Positions 33,255 to 41,325 of a stretch of DNA of 64,000 nt are shown here, piece after piece. How positions within the stretch are numbered: the stretch's first letter is position 1; each line of letters starts with the position of its first letter. Made by a program: the position numbers and the translations under genes. Below the pieces are notes generated by a model. It made no database searches. It was not told the origin of the DNA and was given only the letters and a program-made list of their open reading frames with translations. The DNA comes from Sneathiella aquimaris (GTDB lineage: Bacteria > Pseudomonadota > Alphaproteobacteria > Sneathiellales > Sneathiellaceae): positions 2,341,501 to 2,405,500 of the forward strand of contig NZ_CP112881.1 in assembly GCF_026409565.1 (NCBI RefSeq), written 5' to 3'.

Positions 33255-34340
33255 TCAGTCCTGCCCGAAAATTCTGTTGATATTTTCTGTGTAGGGCGCG
33301 GTAATGATCTGTTTTTCCGTAATCAATCCGGCAACAAGTTCGTTCGGCGTCACATCAAACGCGGGGTTGCGCACTTTGATATTTTCAGGGGCTGTCCGGC
33401 GCGCTCCGAAATTCGTTACCTCATGATCTTCCCGCTCTTCGATCGGAATTCCCGCACCTGTTGGTGTGTCATGGTCAATTGTTGAGGACGGGCAGGCGAC
33501 ATAGAAAGGAATGCCAAAATGTTTTGCCAAAATGGCAACCCCCATGGTTCCGATCTTATTGGCAACATCACCGTTCGCGGCAACACGGTCTGTCCCGACG
33601 ATCACCATATCAATCAGTCCCTGGGACATGATATGGGCCGCCATATTATCGGTTATCAAAGTTACATCGATCCCAGATTTTTGAAGTTCCCAACTGGTCA
33701 GCCGCGCCCCTTGCAGTAAGGGCCGGGTTTCATCGGCATAGACGCGAAATTTGACACCCTGACTATGGGCGACATACATGGGTGCAGTAGCAGTCCCCAG
33801 TTCAGACGTTGCCAAAGAACCTGCGTTACAATGGGTTAGAATGCCCATACCTTCTTTGATCAGCGGGGCACCATTATTGCCCATTCCCCGGCAAAGACGC
33901 TTGTCTTCTTCGTGGATGGCGACGGCTTCGGTCACCAGCACTTTATAAAGTTCTACGGCAGAAGAAACCTTGGCGGATTTGGCAATACGAACCATACGCC
34001 GCAACCCCCATCCCAAATTAACGGCGGTGGGCCGGGAGCTGTCCAGATAAGCTGCCTGCTTTTCCATTTCAGTGATGAAGTCAGTAAGCCCCAGATCCTG
34101 GAACCCTTTCATGGCAACACATAAGCCATAGGCGCCCGCGACACCAATGGCAGGAGCACCACGCACCTTTAGCACGCGAATGGATTCCCAAACCTGTTCG
34201 GCTGTTTCCTGTTTTTCCATAACGGTTTCCTGAGGAAGCAGCGTCTGATCCAACAGATACAGTTCTCCATCGCTCCAGGTTACAGCTCTCGGTAAAGTTT
34301 CGGCTATCAATGTTGTATCAAGCACTGATGTCTCCTGCAT
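33255..34340 (-). CDS. mtnA: 5-methylthioribose-1-phosphate isomerase
   Basis: 361 residues, the eIF2B-like MtnA family. 'VRGAPAIGVAGAYGL' near 59-73 binds the phosphate, 'GILTHCNAGSLAT' holds the catalytic Cys about 171, and 'IVGTDRVAANGDVANKIGT' the Asp about 251. It turns methylthioribose-1-phosphate (or 5-deoxyribose-1-phosphate) into the ribulose form. It lies between the binding protein and the aldolase in a seven-gene operon, so it handles the kinase product. Confidence 0.93.
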   Translation of the reverse strand: MQETSVLDTTLIAETLPRAVTWSDGELYLLDQTLLPQETVMEKQETAEQVWESIRVLKVRGAPAIGVAGAYGLCVAMKGFQDLGLTDFITEMEKQAAYLDSSRPTAVNLGWGLRRMVRIAKSAKVSSAVELYKVLVTEAVAIHEEDKRLCRGMGNNGAPLIKEGMGILTHCNAGSLATSELGTATAPMYVAHSQGVKFRVYADETRPLLQGARLTSWELQKSGIDVTLITDNMAAHIMSQGLIDMVIVGTDRVAANGDVANKIGTMGVAILAKHFGIPFYVACPSSTIDHDTPTGAGIPIEEREDHEVTNFGARRTAPENIKVRNPAFDVTPNELVAGLITEKQIITAPYTENINRIFGQD

Positions 34341-34370
34341 TCATCGGACAAAAAAATAATAATATAGTAT

Positions 34371-34395
34371 GGGGCGGTTATATCGAAACCGCCCC
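34371..34395 (-). terminator. Hairpin between binding-protein gene and mtnA, likely attenuator
   Basis: Arms GGGGCGGTT (34371-34379) and AACCGCCCC (34387-34395) with a 7-nt loop. Read leftward, it is followed by an AT-rich run with a stretch of seven T. It would end part of the transcripts after the binding-protein gene or protect their 3' ends, giving more binding protein than enzymes. Confidence 0.7.
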
Positions 34396-34406
34396 GCAGT
34401 CAGGCT

Positions 34407-35462
34407 TTAAAACAAGCCTTTTTTATCAACAGGTATCCAAGGCGCTGTCGCCCGTTCAACATGGTTGAATTTCGGGAATTTGGTCCGCAACTGTTTCATA
34501 TTCTTAACACCTGCTTCTTTTAGCATATCCTGAGTAAACAGCATGGGTGGAATTGTGATATCATGTTCCAGTTCTTCACCAGCAATTTTCTTGGCAATCG
34601 CACGAACACTAACGGCCCCAATTGCCGCAGGGTTTGTTGCTGCGGTTGCTGCCCAAGGGCTCCCTGGCTTAATCATCAACTGAATATCCTGTGTTGAGAT
34701 ATCCGCAGTATAGACCTTAACTTTATCCGTCATGTTATTTTCTTCGAGCGCCATAATCACGCCTTTACCAAATTCATCAAACGGCGCGAAATACGCATTG
34801 ATGTTTGGATTTGCCCGAAGAACGGCTTTTACCTGCTCCGCATTTTTGACGGAAAACGGAGATTCCAGTGTTCCCGTGCGTGCAACTTCCACAACACCAG
34901 GATTATCTTTTTTCACCTTCTCAAAGCTCACATGACGCTTGTCCAAGGGCAGAATACCGGCAACATAAACATAACCAACATTCGCTTTACCACTGTAGTC
35001 ACGCAGCATGGCTTCGAGTGACATCGCACCAAGCTGATGGTCATCCTGTGCAATCTGATTAATTTCAGGATGCTTCAAATCCACATCAAAAGCAACGACA
35101 GGAATTCCTTTGGCAACCGCATCAGCCGCCGGTTTTTTCATGGTTTCAGTCAGACCATGATCAATGATGATCCCATCAACGCCCATATTAATGGCTTGAT
35201 AGACGAAATTTGCCTGTGCCTGATTGTCCATATTCTTGCCGAATGTGGTCAATTTCACGCCTAACAAATCTGCCTGACGATCGGCACCAGCCTGATACAT
35301 CTGCATAAACTCGCCTTCCACCATCTGGCGGATCAGGGCAATATGGACCTTCTTTGATCCATCAAAGGGTTTCGGAGCATCGGCGGCCCCTGCTATTCCC
35401 ATCAAACCGGCGGCCAATCCACCGGCAAGACCCAGGGTCTTCAACGTGCCTTTTACTGTCAT
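34407..35462 (-). CDS. ABC importer periplasmic sugar-binding protein (RbsB-like)
   Basis: 351 residues. Signal peptide 'MTVKGTLKTLGLAGGLAAGLMGIAGAADA'. Periplasmic binding protein type 1 fold: 'KKVHIALIRQMVEGEFMQMYQAGADRQADLLGV', 'AINMGVDGIIIDHGL', 'KGIPVVAFDVDL', 'NPNINAYFAPFDEFGKGVIMAL'. This is the ribose/galactose-type cluster. Lying with MtnK, MtnA and an aldolase, it most likely captures methylthioribose or 5-deoxyribose in the periplasm. A hairpin follows the gene. Confidence 0.9.
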   Translation of the reverse strand: MTVKGTLKTLGLAGGLAAGLMGIAGAADAPKPFDGSKKVHIALIRQMVEGEFMQMYQAGADRQADLLGVKLTTFGKNMDNQAQANFVYQAINMGVDGIIIDHGLTETMKKPAADAVAKGIPVVAFDVDLKHPEINQIAQDDHQLGAMSLEAMLRDYSGKANVGYVYVAGILPLDKRHVSFEKVKKDNPGVVEVARTGTLESPFSVKNAEQVKAVLRANPNINAYFAPFDEFGKGVIMALEENNMTDKVKVYTADISTQDIQLMIKPGSPWAATAATNPAAIGAVSVRAIAKKIAGEELEHDITIPPMLFTQDMLKEAGVKNMKQLRTKFPKFNHVERATAPWIPVDKKGLF

Positions 35463-35497
35463 TTTTTCCTCCTCAATTGATTTTTTTAATCTTTTTA

Positions 35498-36478
35498 CTA
35501 ACGCTGTTTGGCCAGACTGAAAGTGAAGGCGAGCGCGGAAACAAGCACACAGCCTTTGATAAAGTCTTGCCAGAAATATGGTAAATTCAGCATGGTCAAG
35601 CCGTTTAGCAACATGCCCACAAAGATCGCACCAACGATGGTTCCGAAAGCGTTTGGCTTACGCGCCCCCAGTACGGCAAAGCCGATCAGAGCTGCACCGA
35701 CCGCATCCAGCAAAAGACCGGACCCGCTTGAAACATCGCCGCGCCCCACACGGGCGGCCAGCAATACGCCGCCGAAAGAGGCAATCAAACCAGATAGGAC
35801 ATAAGCCATGATCTTATAACGATCAACATTGGCCCCAACCAGGCGGGCTGCTTCTGAATTCCCGCCAATTGCATAAAAAACGCGGCCCCAACGGGTATGC
35901 TCAAGCACAAGATAAACAACAAGCGCAAGGGCGATCATGAAAATAACCGGCGTAGGGATTAAATCGAAAACCCGTCCCTGCCCCAAATAAAGGAAGCTCT
36001 CGGAAAACTCGCCCATTGCTTCATCACCATTGGGCAGCATCATCCCTGTACCGATAGAGCGTCCCCCTGAAGGGATTAACTGCAAGCCTTGAATAAGAAA
36101 CATTGTGCCAAGGGTCGCCAGCAGATCCGGGATCTTAATCTTTACGATCAGCAAGCCGTTTACCAACCCGATCAGCGCGCCAATTGCAAGGCAGGTAAAT
36201 AAAGCGGACAGACCGCTCATTTCCAAAACAACCATGCAATAAGAAGCCATCATCACCGACATGGCGGCGGTTGATCCAACGGATAGATCAAGGCCATCTG
36301 TAACAAGCGTAAAAGTGACGCCCAAGGCCAGTATCCCATAAATGGTCACACCAAGCAGGATCGAAAACAAATTATGCCAGCCCCAAAACGCAGGCTCGGC
36401 CAGACCAAATCCAATAAAGGATGCGATCATAACAATAATAAATCCGTACTTGATGGAAAAGGACGTTAATTTTTCCAT
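35498..36478 (-). CDS. ABC importer permease (RbsC-like)
   Basis: From the ATG at 36478 (GGAG 6 nt upstream) the protein is 326 residues; the longer frame to 36577 overlaps the ATPase gene and lacks a signal. About eight to ten membrane helices with 'LGVTFTLVTDGLDLSVGSTAAMSVMMAS', 'LGTMFLIQGLQLIPSGGRSI' and 'ARVGRGDVSSGSGLLLDAVGAALIG', all usual in RbsC-type permeases. It would function as a homodimer with the fused ATPase at 36489-38024, 10 bp upstream. Confidence 0.92.
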   Translation of the reverse strand: MEKLTSFSIKYGFIIVMIASFIGFGLAEPAFWGWHNLFSILLGVTIYGILALGVTFTLVTDGLDLSVGSTAAMSVMMASYCMVVLEMSGLSALFTCLAIGALIGLVNGLLIVKIKIPDLLATLGTMFLIQGLQLIPSGGRSIGTGMMLPNGDEAMGEFSESFLYLGQGRVFDLIPTPVIFMIALALVVYLVLEHTRWGRVFYAIGGNSEAARLVGANVDRYKIMAYVLSGLIASFGGVLLAARVGRGDVSSGSGLLLDAVGAALIGFAVLGARKPNAFGTIVGAIFVGMLLNGLTMLNLPYFWQDFIKGCVLVSALAFTFSLAKQR

Positions 36479-36488
36479 GATTACTCCA

Positions 36489-38024
36489 CTAGGCCTGCAA
36501 TTTGAGATCTTCGGGGGACTGAGACGTCCAGTGCAGCAACACTTCCCGATCAATTTTTGTAATATGTTGTTCGCCAACGATCTGACCGTGGTTCATCACC
36601 ACAACGCGATCAGCCACCTCAAGAACCTCGTCCAGATCCGCGGCAAGCATCAGGATCGCCCGGTCGCCCCGGTTGGCATGGATATAGGCGTTGATGTCAT
36701 GACGGGACCGAATGTCCACCCCTTGAAAGGGCTCGTCCAGAATGAGTAGGTTAAAATCAGTGAGCAACCACCGAGCCACAACGACTTTTTGCTGATTGCC
36801 ACCGGAAAGATCCCCAATGTTTGTGGTCTCACTTTCACATTTCACCCCCATGGACTGGACCATTCGGGTTGCTTCTCGGCTTTCAAAACCATGTCGAAGC
36901 AAGCCCAACGGGTTAGAGAAAAATTTCTTTAGAAAGGGAAGCGTTATATTCTGGCGAATTGAGAAATCGGGTACGACGGCGTTGTTTGCGCGGTCCTCTG
37001 GCACCATGAAAATACCGTTTTCGATTGCTTCAGAGACAGATCGGTTTTTGATTGAAACGCCGTCAATCAGAATATCACCGGATACTGGCGCGACAAGCCC
37101 GAAAAGGACATTTGCCAGCTCGCTTTTACCCGCACCGATCAAGCCCGTAATACCGACGATTTCTCCACTGAAGATTTTGAGGTTTAGGGGCGCCTGACCT
37201 TTTTCAACAACCAGATCCCTGATTTCAAGCTTAGGCACACTTTGAGCCGAAATATCAGGCGAATGCCGCTCAATATCCTGCTCAAGCTCACCCACCATTG
37301 TGGTGACAATCTGTTTAACATTAAAGGGGCGATCCAAAACGCCACCAAACTGCCCATCCCGTATGACGCCGACCCGGTCGGCAATCCGTTCAATTTCATG
37401 CAACCGGTGGGACACATATAAAATGCTCACCCCCATCGCCTTTAGCCGGAACAGCGTCTCAAACAAAAACTCTGTTTCACGTTCCGAAATGGAAGATGTG
37501 GGCTCGTCCAAAATAAGAAGCTTGGGATCAGTTGCCAAGGCGCGGGCAATCGCAATCATTTGTCGCTCGCTTTGCTCGAGCTCTGAGACTTCCTGATCAA
37601 AATCGATCCCTTGAAGGCCCATTTTCTCGGCAATTTCGCGAGCACGGGCATCAATCTGCTTTGGTCTGTACCAGACAGAACCGCCCTCACTGGACAGCAG
37701 TTCGGCCAAGGCAAGATTTTCACGGACCGTCATTGTCTGGACAACGCCCTGATTGATGATCTGGTGAACCGTCGCAATTCCCTTGGATGTAGCATCATGC
37801 GGCGAGGAAAATCGGACCGGTTTACCGTCAATCAGGATTTCACCTTCATAGTCCGGATAATAGCCGCAGATAATCTTGATCAACGTTGATTTACCGGCCC
37901 CATTTGCACCAACCATGGCGAAAATCTCGCCCGGTTTAAAATCAAACGAAACATTGTCCAACGCCCGTGTTGCGCCAAAGCTTTTCCCGATGTTGCGGAC
38001 CTGAATCCCTTTTTGATCCGTCAT
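36489..38024 (-). CDS. ABC importer ATPase with two nucleotide-binding domains (RbsA-like)
   Basis: 511 residues. Domain 1 has Walker A 'GANGAGKST' near 38, signature-like 'VSELEQSERQMIAIARAL' and Walker B 'LLILDEPTSSIS'. Domain 2 has Walker A 'GLIGAGKSELANVLFG', signature 'LSGGNQQKVVVARWLL' and Walker B 'LLILDEPFQGVD'. The first signature deviates (LSGGxxQ is replaced by LEQSERQ), common in this subfamily. It powers the sugar importer. The start overlaps the mtnK stop by ATGA, linking uptake and phosphorylation. Confidence 0.93.
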   Translation of the reverse strand: MTDQKGIQVRNIGKSFGATRALDNVSFDFKPGEIFAMVGANGAGKSTLIKIICGYYPDYEGEILIDGKPVRFSSPHDATSKGIATVHQIINQGVVQTMTVRENLALAELLSSEGGSVWYRPKQIDARAREIAEKMGLQGIDFDQEVSELEQSERQMIAIARALATDPKLLILDEPTSSISERETEFLFETLFRLKAMGVSILYVSHRLHEIERIADRVGVIRDGQFGGVLDRPFNVKQIVTTMVGELEQDIERHSPDISAQSVPKLEIRDLVVEKGQAPLNLKIFSGEIVGITGLIGAGKSELANVLFGLVAPVSGDILIDGVSIKNRSVSEAIENGIFMVPEDRANNAVVPDFSIRQNITLPFLKKFFSNPLGLLRHGFESREATRMVQSMGVKCESETTNIGDLSGGNQQKVVVARWLLTDFNLLILDEPFQGVDIRSRHDINAYIHANRGDRAILMLAADLDEVLEVADRVVVMNHGQIVGEQHITKIDREVLLHWTSQSPEDLKLQA

Positions 38025-39295
38025 GACGGGGTTGCTCCCCCGGAAAGAGGAGAGATTTCAATGGCGAGCAATGCAAGCTCTTCAAACGATGCATACTCAT
38101 GGCGGCGAACAACCATTTCAGCCCCCATGCGAAGGGCATTCTCTTCTGCTTTTGCCCGTTCTTCAGGATCTTCGATATCTGCTATATCCGCGACCTTGGC
38201 GAGGCCGACAATACGGCGCATCATCTTACAGGCGGCAAAACCGATCATATCAGCAAACAATCGCTTCATGAATTTCTGACGGAACGCTTCTGCACAATCG
38301 TCGTTCAAGTCTTTGCCAAAGAAACTTGTTCCCTGTTTTTCGTCATGGGCCCGCCATAACGCGAGGAATTTCTCTTCAAATCCGTTCCAAACCTGCTCGG
38401 CACACTGCAACAGCCACTGGCGATATTCAAACGGATCATTTCCCATTTTCCGTTGGCGATAATCATGGGAAAAATAAGCAAGAAACAGGTTTCCGATCAT
38501 TGCCCCCAAATCAAAGCCCATAGGGCCATAAAAGGAAAATTCAGGATCAATAATGTAGGTTTCTTGTTCATTCGCCATGATCGAGCCAATATGCAAGTCA
38601 CCGTGAAGCAGTGCTTCGGCTTTTGTCATAAAGGCGTATTTCATCTCGCCAACCGCGGCGCGGACATCGGGGGATCGTTGGATCCGGTCAATCGCATCTT
38701 TTGATAAAGCCGGATTATATTCGTTGGTTTCGTTGTCTTCAAATGGATGGGTAAAGACAAAATCTTCTGTGATCTTACACAGCTCAATATTGATGGTCTC
38801 GCCAACCAGTTTTTTCTTTTCATCATGTCCCAGATACAGGTCCGACGAATAAAAAAGAGTGCGCGCAACAAAAGTTGAAACGTGATCGGCAAGCTCTGGA
38901 AACACAGTTCCCTTCATGATCGACCCACGGATAATTTCATGCTCGTTCAGGTTCTGCATGATGACCAGGGACATATCATCAGACGAATGATAAATTTTGG
39001 GGACCAGACCCGGGCAAATACTTTCCTGAAATTTCAACGCCCTGACTTCAGACTGCATCCGCTCACGGGACAAGGGCCAAGACTCGCCAACAACCCGCAG
39101 AAAAGGAACCGCCTGCTTTAAAACAACTGTTTCAGAAGGGGTCTTCCGATTGGTAACAATAAACACGAAGTTGAGGTTTCCGTCCCCGACCTCCTGAATG
39201 TCCAAATCCTCAAAATCCGTAAAAAGATCCTGCATTTCCGGGAGGTCCCGCACATATTCTGCTGCAGTCTTTATGTCCAGTTGACGATATTCCAT
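38021..39295 (-). CDS. mtnK: 5-methylthioribose kinase
   Basis: 424 residues with the aminoglycoside-phosphotransferase-like kinase fold. 'VGDGNLNFVFIV' near 37-48 (Gly-rich loop typical of MtnK), 'VVLKQAVPFLRVVGESWPLSRERM' (ATP Lys and the MtnK signature), 'LLHGDLHIGSIM' near 230 (catalytic Asp) and 'IDPEFSFYGPMGFDLG' near 250 (metal-binding Asp). It phosphorylates methylthioribose at C1 with ATP. It comes second in the operon, 27 bp after the GntR gene. No MtnN or Pfs nucleosidase is adjacent, so the sugar may come from outside or from a nucleosidase elsewhere. Confidence 0.93.
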   Translation of the reverse strand: MEYRQLDIKTAAEYVRDLPEMQDLFTDFEDLDIQEVGDGNLNFVFIVTNRKTPSETVVLKQAVPFLRVVGESWPLSRERMQSEVRALKFQESICPGLVPKIYHSSDDMSLVIMQNLNEHEIIRGSIMKGTVFPELADHVSTFVARTLFYSSDLYLGHDEKKKLVGETINIELCKITEDFVFTHPFEDNETNEYNPALSKDAIDRIQRSPDVRAAVGEMKYAFMTKAEALLHGDLHIGSIMANEQETYIIDPEFSFYGPMGFDLGAMIGNLFLAYFSHDYRQRKMGNDPFEYRQWLLQCAEQVWNGFEEKFLALWRAHDEKQGTSFFGKDLNDDCAEAFRQKFMKRLFADMIGFAACKMMRRIVGLAKVADIADIEDPEERAKAEENALRMGAEMVVRRHEYASFEELALLAIEISPLSGGATPS

Positions 39296-39322
39296 ACTGA
39301 ATTTTGCCTCTTAATTCTGTTG

Positions 39323-40042
39323 TTAACGACGACGAACAATTCGAAAATCAAAAATGTCAGCGCTGTAATAATCGTTGCTATAACAAAGCGCGACGCCCCG
39401 GCTGTCGTAAAAAACTTCATCGAAAAGCAGAAAGAGCCCTATCTCACTTTTAAGTTCGGGGAGGTCACGGCGGGTCAATACCGTGGGATGGAGGACACTT
39501 TCCGCATGGGAAACAATACGGTCGTGGTCATCGAATAACTCAAACAACGATCCCGCAAACTCTTCTTCGGTTACCTGTGGTAATAGTTTTTTGGGCACGA
39601 TATCGATGCAATATGCCGCCAATGCTTTATCGGCACGGCGCACACGCTCGATTTTTGCAACTTCGTCCCCAACGTCAATCCGCAGTTTTTCAGCAATCGC
39701 TTCATCCGCCGCCAAAAACGTAACTTCCAAACGACTGGTAGAAGGGGTAGCGCCGACAGATCGGATATGCTCTGAAACGGATCGTAATTCATCCAAGCCA
39801 TTTTCAAGCAGAATAGGAATTTGACGAATGAACGTGCCCTTCCCCTGAATGCGCTCAAGAATTCCCTTGGATTCCAAGTTGGCCATCGCTTCGCGCAATG
39901 TAGAGCGGCCCACGCCCAAAAGCTCCTGAAGCTCTGGTTCAGTCGGCAACCGGTCCCCACCTGTCAGCTTTTTGTCCGAGATGAAATCAATAATCGCATC
40001 CTGAACTCTTGCTTGAAGCGGTTTTTCCATATGTAAATTCAT
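39323..40042 (-). CDS. GntR-family (HutC/UTRA) regulator of the methylthioribose operon
   Basis: About 239 residues. Winged helix 'LTGGDRLPTEPELQELLGVGRSTLREAMANLESKGILERIQGKGTFI', then a UTRA ligand domain ('EVAKIERVRRADKALAAYCIDIVPKKLLP', 'ALCYSNDYYSADIFDFRIVRR'). Met codons at 40054, 40042 and 40030 are possible starts; I favour 40042 because GGGG lies 6 nt before it. It is the first gene of the operon it should control. Copies of ATTCATCTGAT lie over and upstream of its start, so autorepression relieved by a sugar phosphate is the likely scheme. Confidence 0.88.
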   Translation of the reverse strand: MNLHMEKPLQARVQDAIIDFISDKKLTGGDRLPTEPELQELLGVGRSTLREAMANLESKGILERIQGKGTFIRQIPILLENGLDELRSVSEHIRSVGATPSTSRLEVTFLAADEAIAEKLRIDVGDEVAKIERVRRADKALAAYCIDIVPKKLLPQVTEEEFAGSLFELFDDHDRIVSHAESVLHPTVLTRRDLPELKSEIGLFLLFDEVFYDSRGVALCYSNDYYSADIFDFRIVRRR

Positions 40043-40078
40043 CTGATGCCCCAAGAATCACACACACATTCATCTGAC
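40037..40078. promoter_or_regulatory. Two partial copies of the GntR-type operator at the gene start
   Basis: ATTCATCTGATG at 40037-40048 and ATTCATCTGA at 40068-40077 share the left arm of the perfect palindromes upstream but lose part of the right arm. The first covers the candidate GntR start codon. Confidence 0.55.
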
Positions 40079-40139
40079 TAATTTTGAACAATTATCCGCT
40101 TAAACCTTATTTTTATGTGTTTTTCAGCAGTAATTCAAA

Positions 40140-40178
40140 ATTCATCTGATGAATATGATGCAAATTCATCTGATGAAT
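40140..40178. promoter_or_regulatory. Two perfect GntR-type operator palindromes
   Basis: The 15-bp palindrome ATTCATCTGATGAAT occurs at 40140-40154 and again at 40164-40178, centre to centre 24 bp apart. This is close to two helical turns, roughly one face of the DNA. They lie about 100 bp upstream of the GntR gene, where the operon promoter should be. Confidence 0.75.
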
Positions 40179-40268
40179 GTCAATAATAATTCTGACAGTT
40201 TTATGAAAGTTCCCCCCCTCACCCTTTTTTAATGAGCCACAACACCCGAAAATCAGGGTGTACACCAA

Positions 40269-40300
40269 TAAAAAAGCGGCGGGACTCTATCCCGCCGCTT
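40269..40300 (-). terminator. Intrinsic terminator after the AstE-like gene
   Basis: Arms AAGCGGCGGG (40274-40283) and CCCGCCGCTT (40291-40300), a 7-nt loop, and a run of T on the minus strand (A run at 40270-40275 on the plus strand). It ends the LysR/AstE-like transcript. Confidence 0.88.
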
Positions 40301-40332
40301 GAACGCTCAACCACTCTTACTGGAAGGGTCGT

Positions 40333-41301
40333 TTACATATCGAGTATTTTACCATACCGAACAGCGCTTTCCCCTTTTTTGATATTCAGCGAGGGCATGA
40401 CCATCACGCAATTGTCATACGGGGTTTCGACCGGGTCATTCCCATCATACCCGATCACTGTGCCGGCCTTTTCCAGAATTTCCATGCCTTCATAAGCGTC
40501 AGCATAGCGGAAATCATCTGTTTGTACCGTATAGGGACCACTTACCTCCACGAAGGTTTGTTTGGGCAGGTCGTCTGCGGTCGGGCCGAACGCGTTGAGC
40601 AGATCGTCAGAGATCATGCCAAAGACATGCAGGAACTGATAGGCAGATTTAATCGCCAGCGCGCCTGTTTCAGCGGCCCAATGAGTTCCGCACTCAACAA
40701 GCAACGCGTTTTTTGGACTATTGGGATTAATAAAGTCCCCATAATCCCGCATACGAGTACCATTTTTATGGCCCGCATCAGAAATCACGAATTTCGGCAA
40801 ACCAACATCTTTAGCAAGTTTACGGCCTTTCGCGACGGGCCCCGCCATCATCAACGGGGCGGGCGAAATCAGCATCGAATGAATGTCCAGAACGAAATCT
40901 ACAGCATCAACAATCGGACGCACTTCCCGTGCCCTCTTCAGCTCGACGCTATCCCGCGGTCCGTCCAGTGTCTCTGCGGTCCAAACCCGGTTAAAATCCT
41001 CATCAACAAATCGGGATTTAGTGGGATCTTCCGGATTGAAGCTATGAAAGGCCGCGACATTCATAAAAGCAAGCGTAAGCTTGCCCCGAAGCGGGCGCAC
41101 CTTCTGTTTATGCAAATGATCAACCGCGATTGCGCCGCAAAGCTCGTTTCCATGAACAACGGCACTGATCATCACATGAGGACCATCCACCCCTGAATCA
41201 TAGGTCGAAATATAGTCGATACCCGTATTTCCCTCTTTATAGGCACTGATATCAGGAGCCTGCAATTCAACGTCAAATTTGGGTACTTCTGTATTGCTCA
41301 T
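40333..41301 (-). CDS. AstE/aspartoacylase-family zinc amidohydrolase
   Basis: 322 residues of the M14-like succinylglutamate desuccinylase/aspartoacylase family. Zinc motif H-x2-E in 'VVHGNELCGAIAVDHL' near 50, 'DFNRVW' near 104 (substrate Arg), a third zinc ligand in 'FVLDIHSML' near 136, and catalytic Glu in 'ALLVECGTHW' near 200. The family removes acyl groups from N-acyl amino acids (N-succinylglutamate, N-acetylaspartate, N-acetyl-diaminobutyrate). It lies 24 bp after the LysR gene and is regulated with the divergent peptide-type importer. An N-acylated amino acid or dipeptide imported by that system is the likely substrate. Confidence 0.87.
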   Translation of the reverse strand: MSNTEVPKFDVELQAPDISAYKEGNTGIDYISTYDSGVDGPHVMISAVVHGNELCGAIAVDHLHKQKVRPLRGKLTLAFMNVAAFHSFNPEDPTKSRFVDEDFNRVWTAETLDGPRDSVELKRAREVRPIVDAVDFVLDIHSMLISPAPLMMAGPVAKGRKLAKDVGLPKFVISDAGHKNGTRMRDYGDFINPNSPKNALLVECGTHWAAETGALAIKSAYQFLHVFGMISDDLLNAFGPTADDLPKQTFVEVSGPYTVQTDDFRYADAYEGMEILEKAGTVIGYDGNDPVETPYDNCVMVMPSLNIKKGESAVRYGKILDM

Positions 41302-41325
41302 GGTTCTGCTTTCTATTTTACAGTT

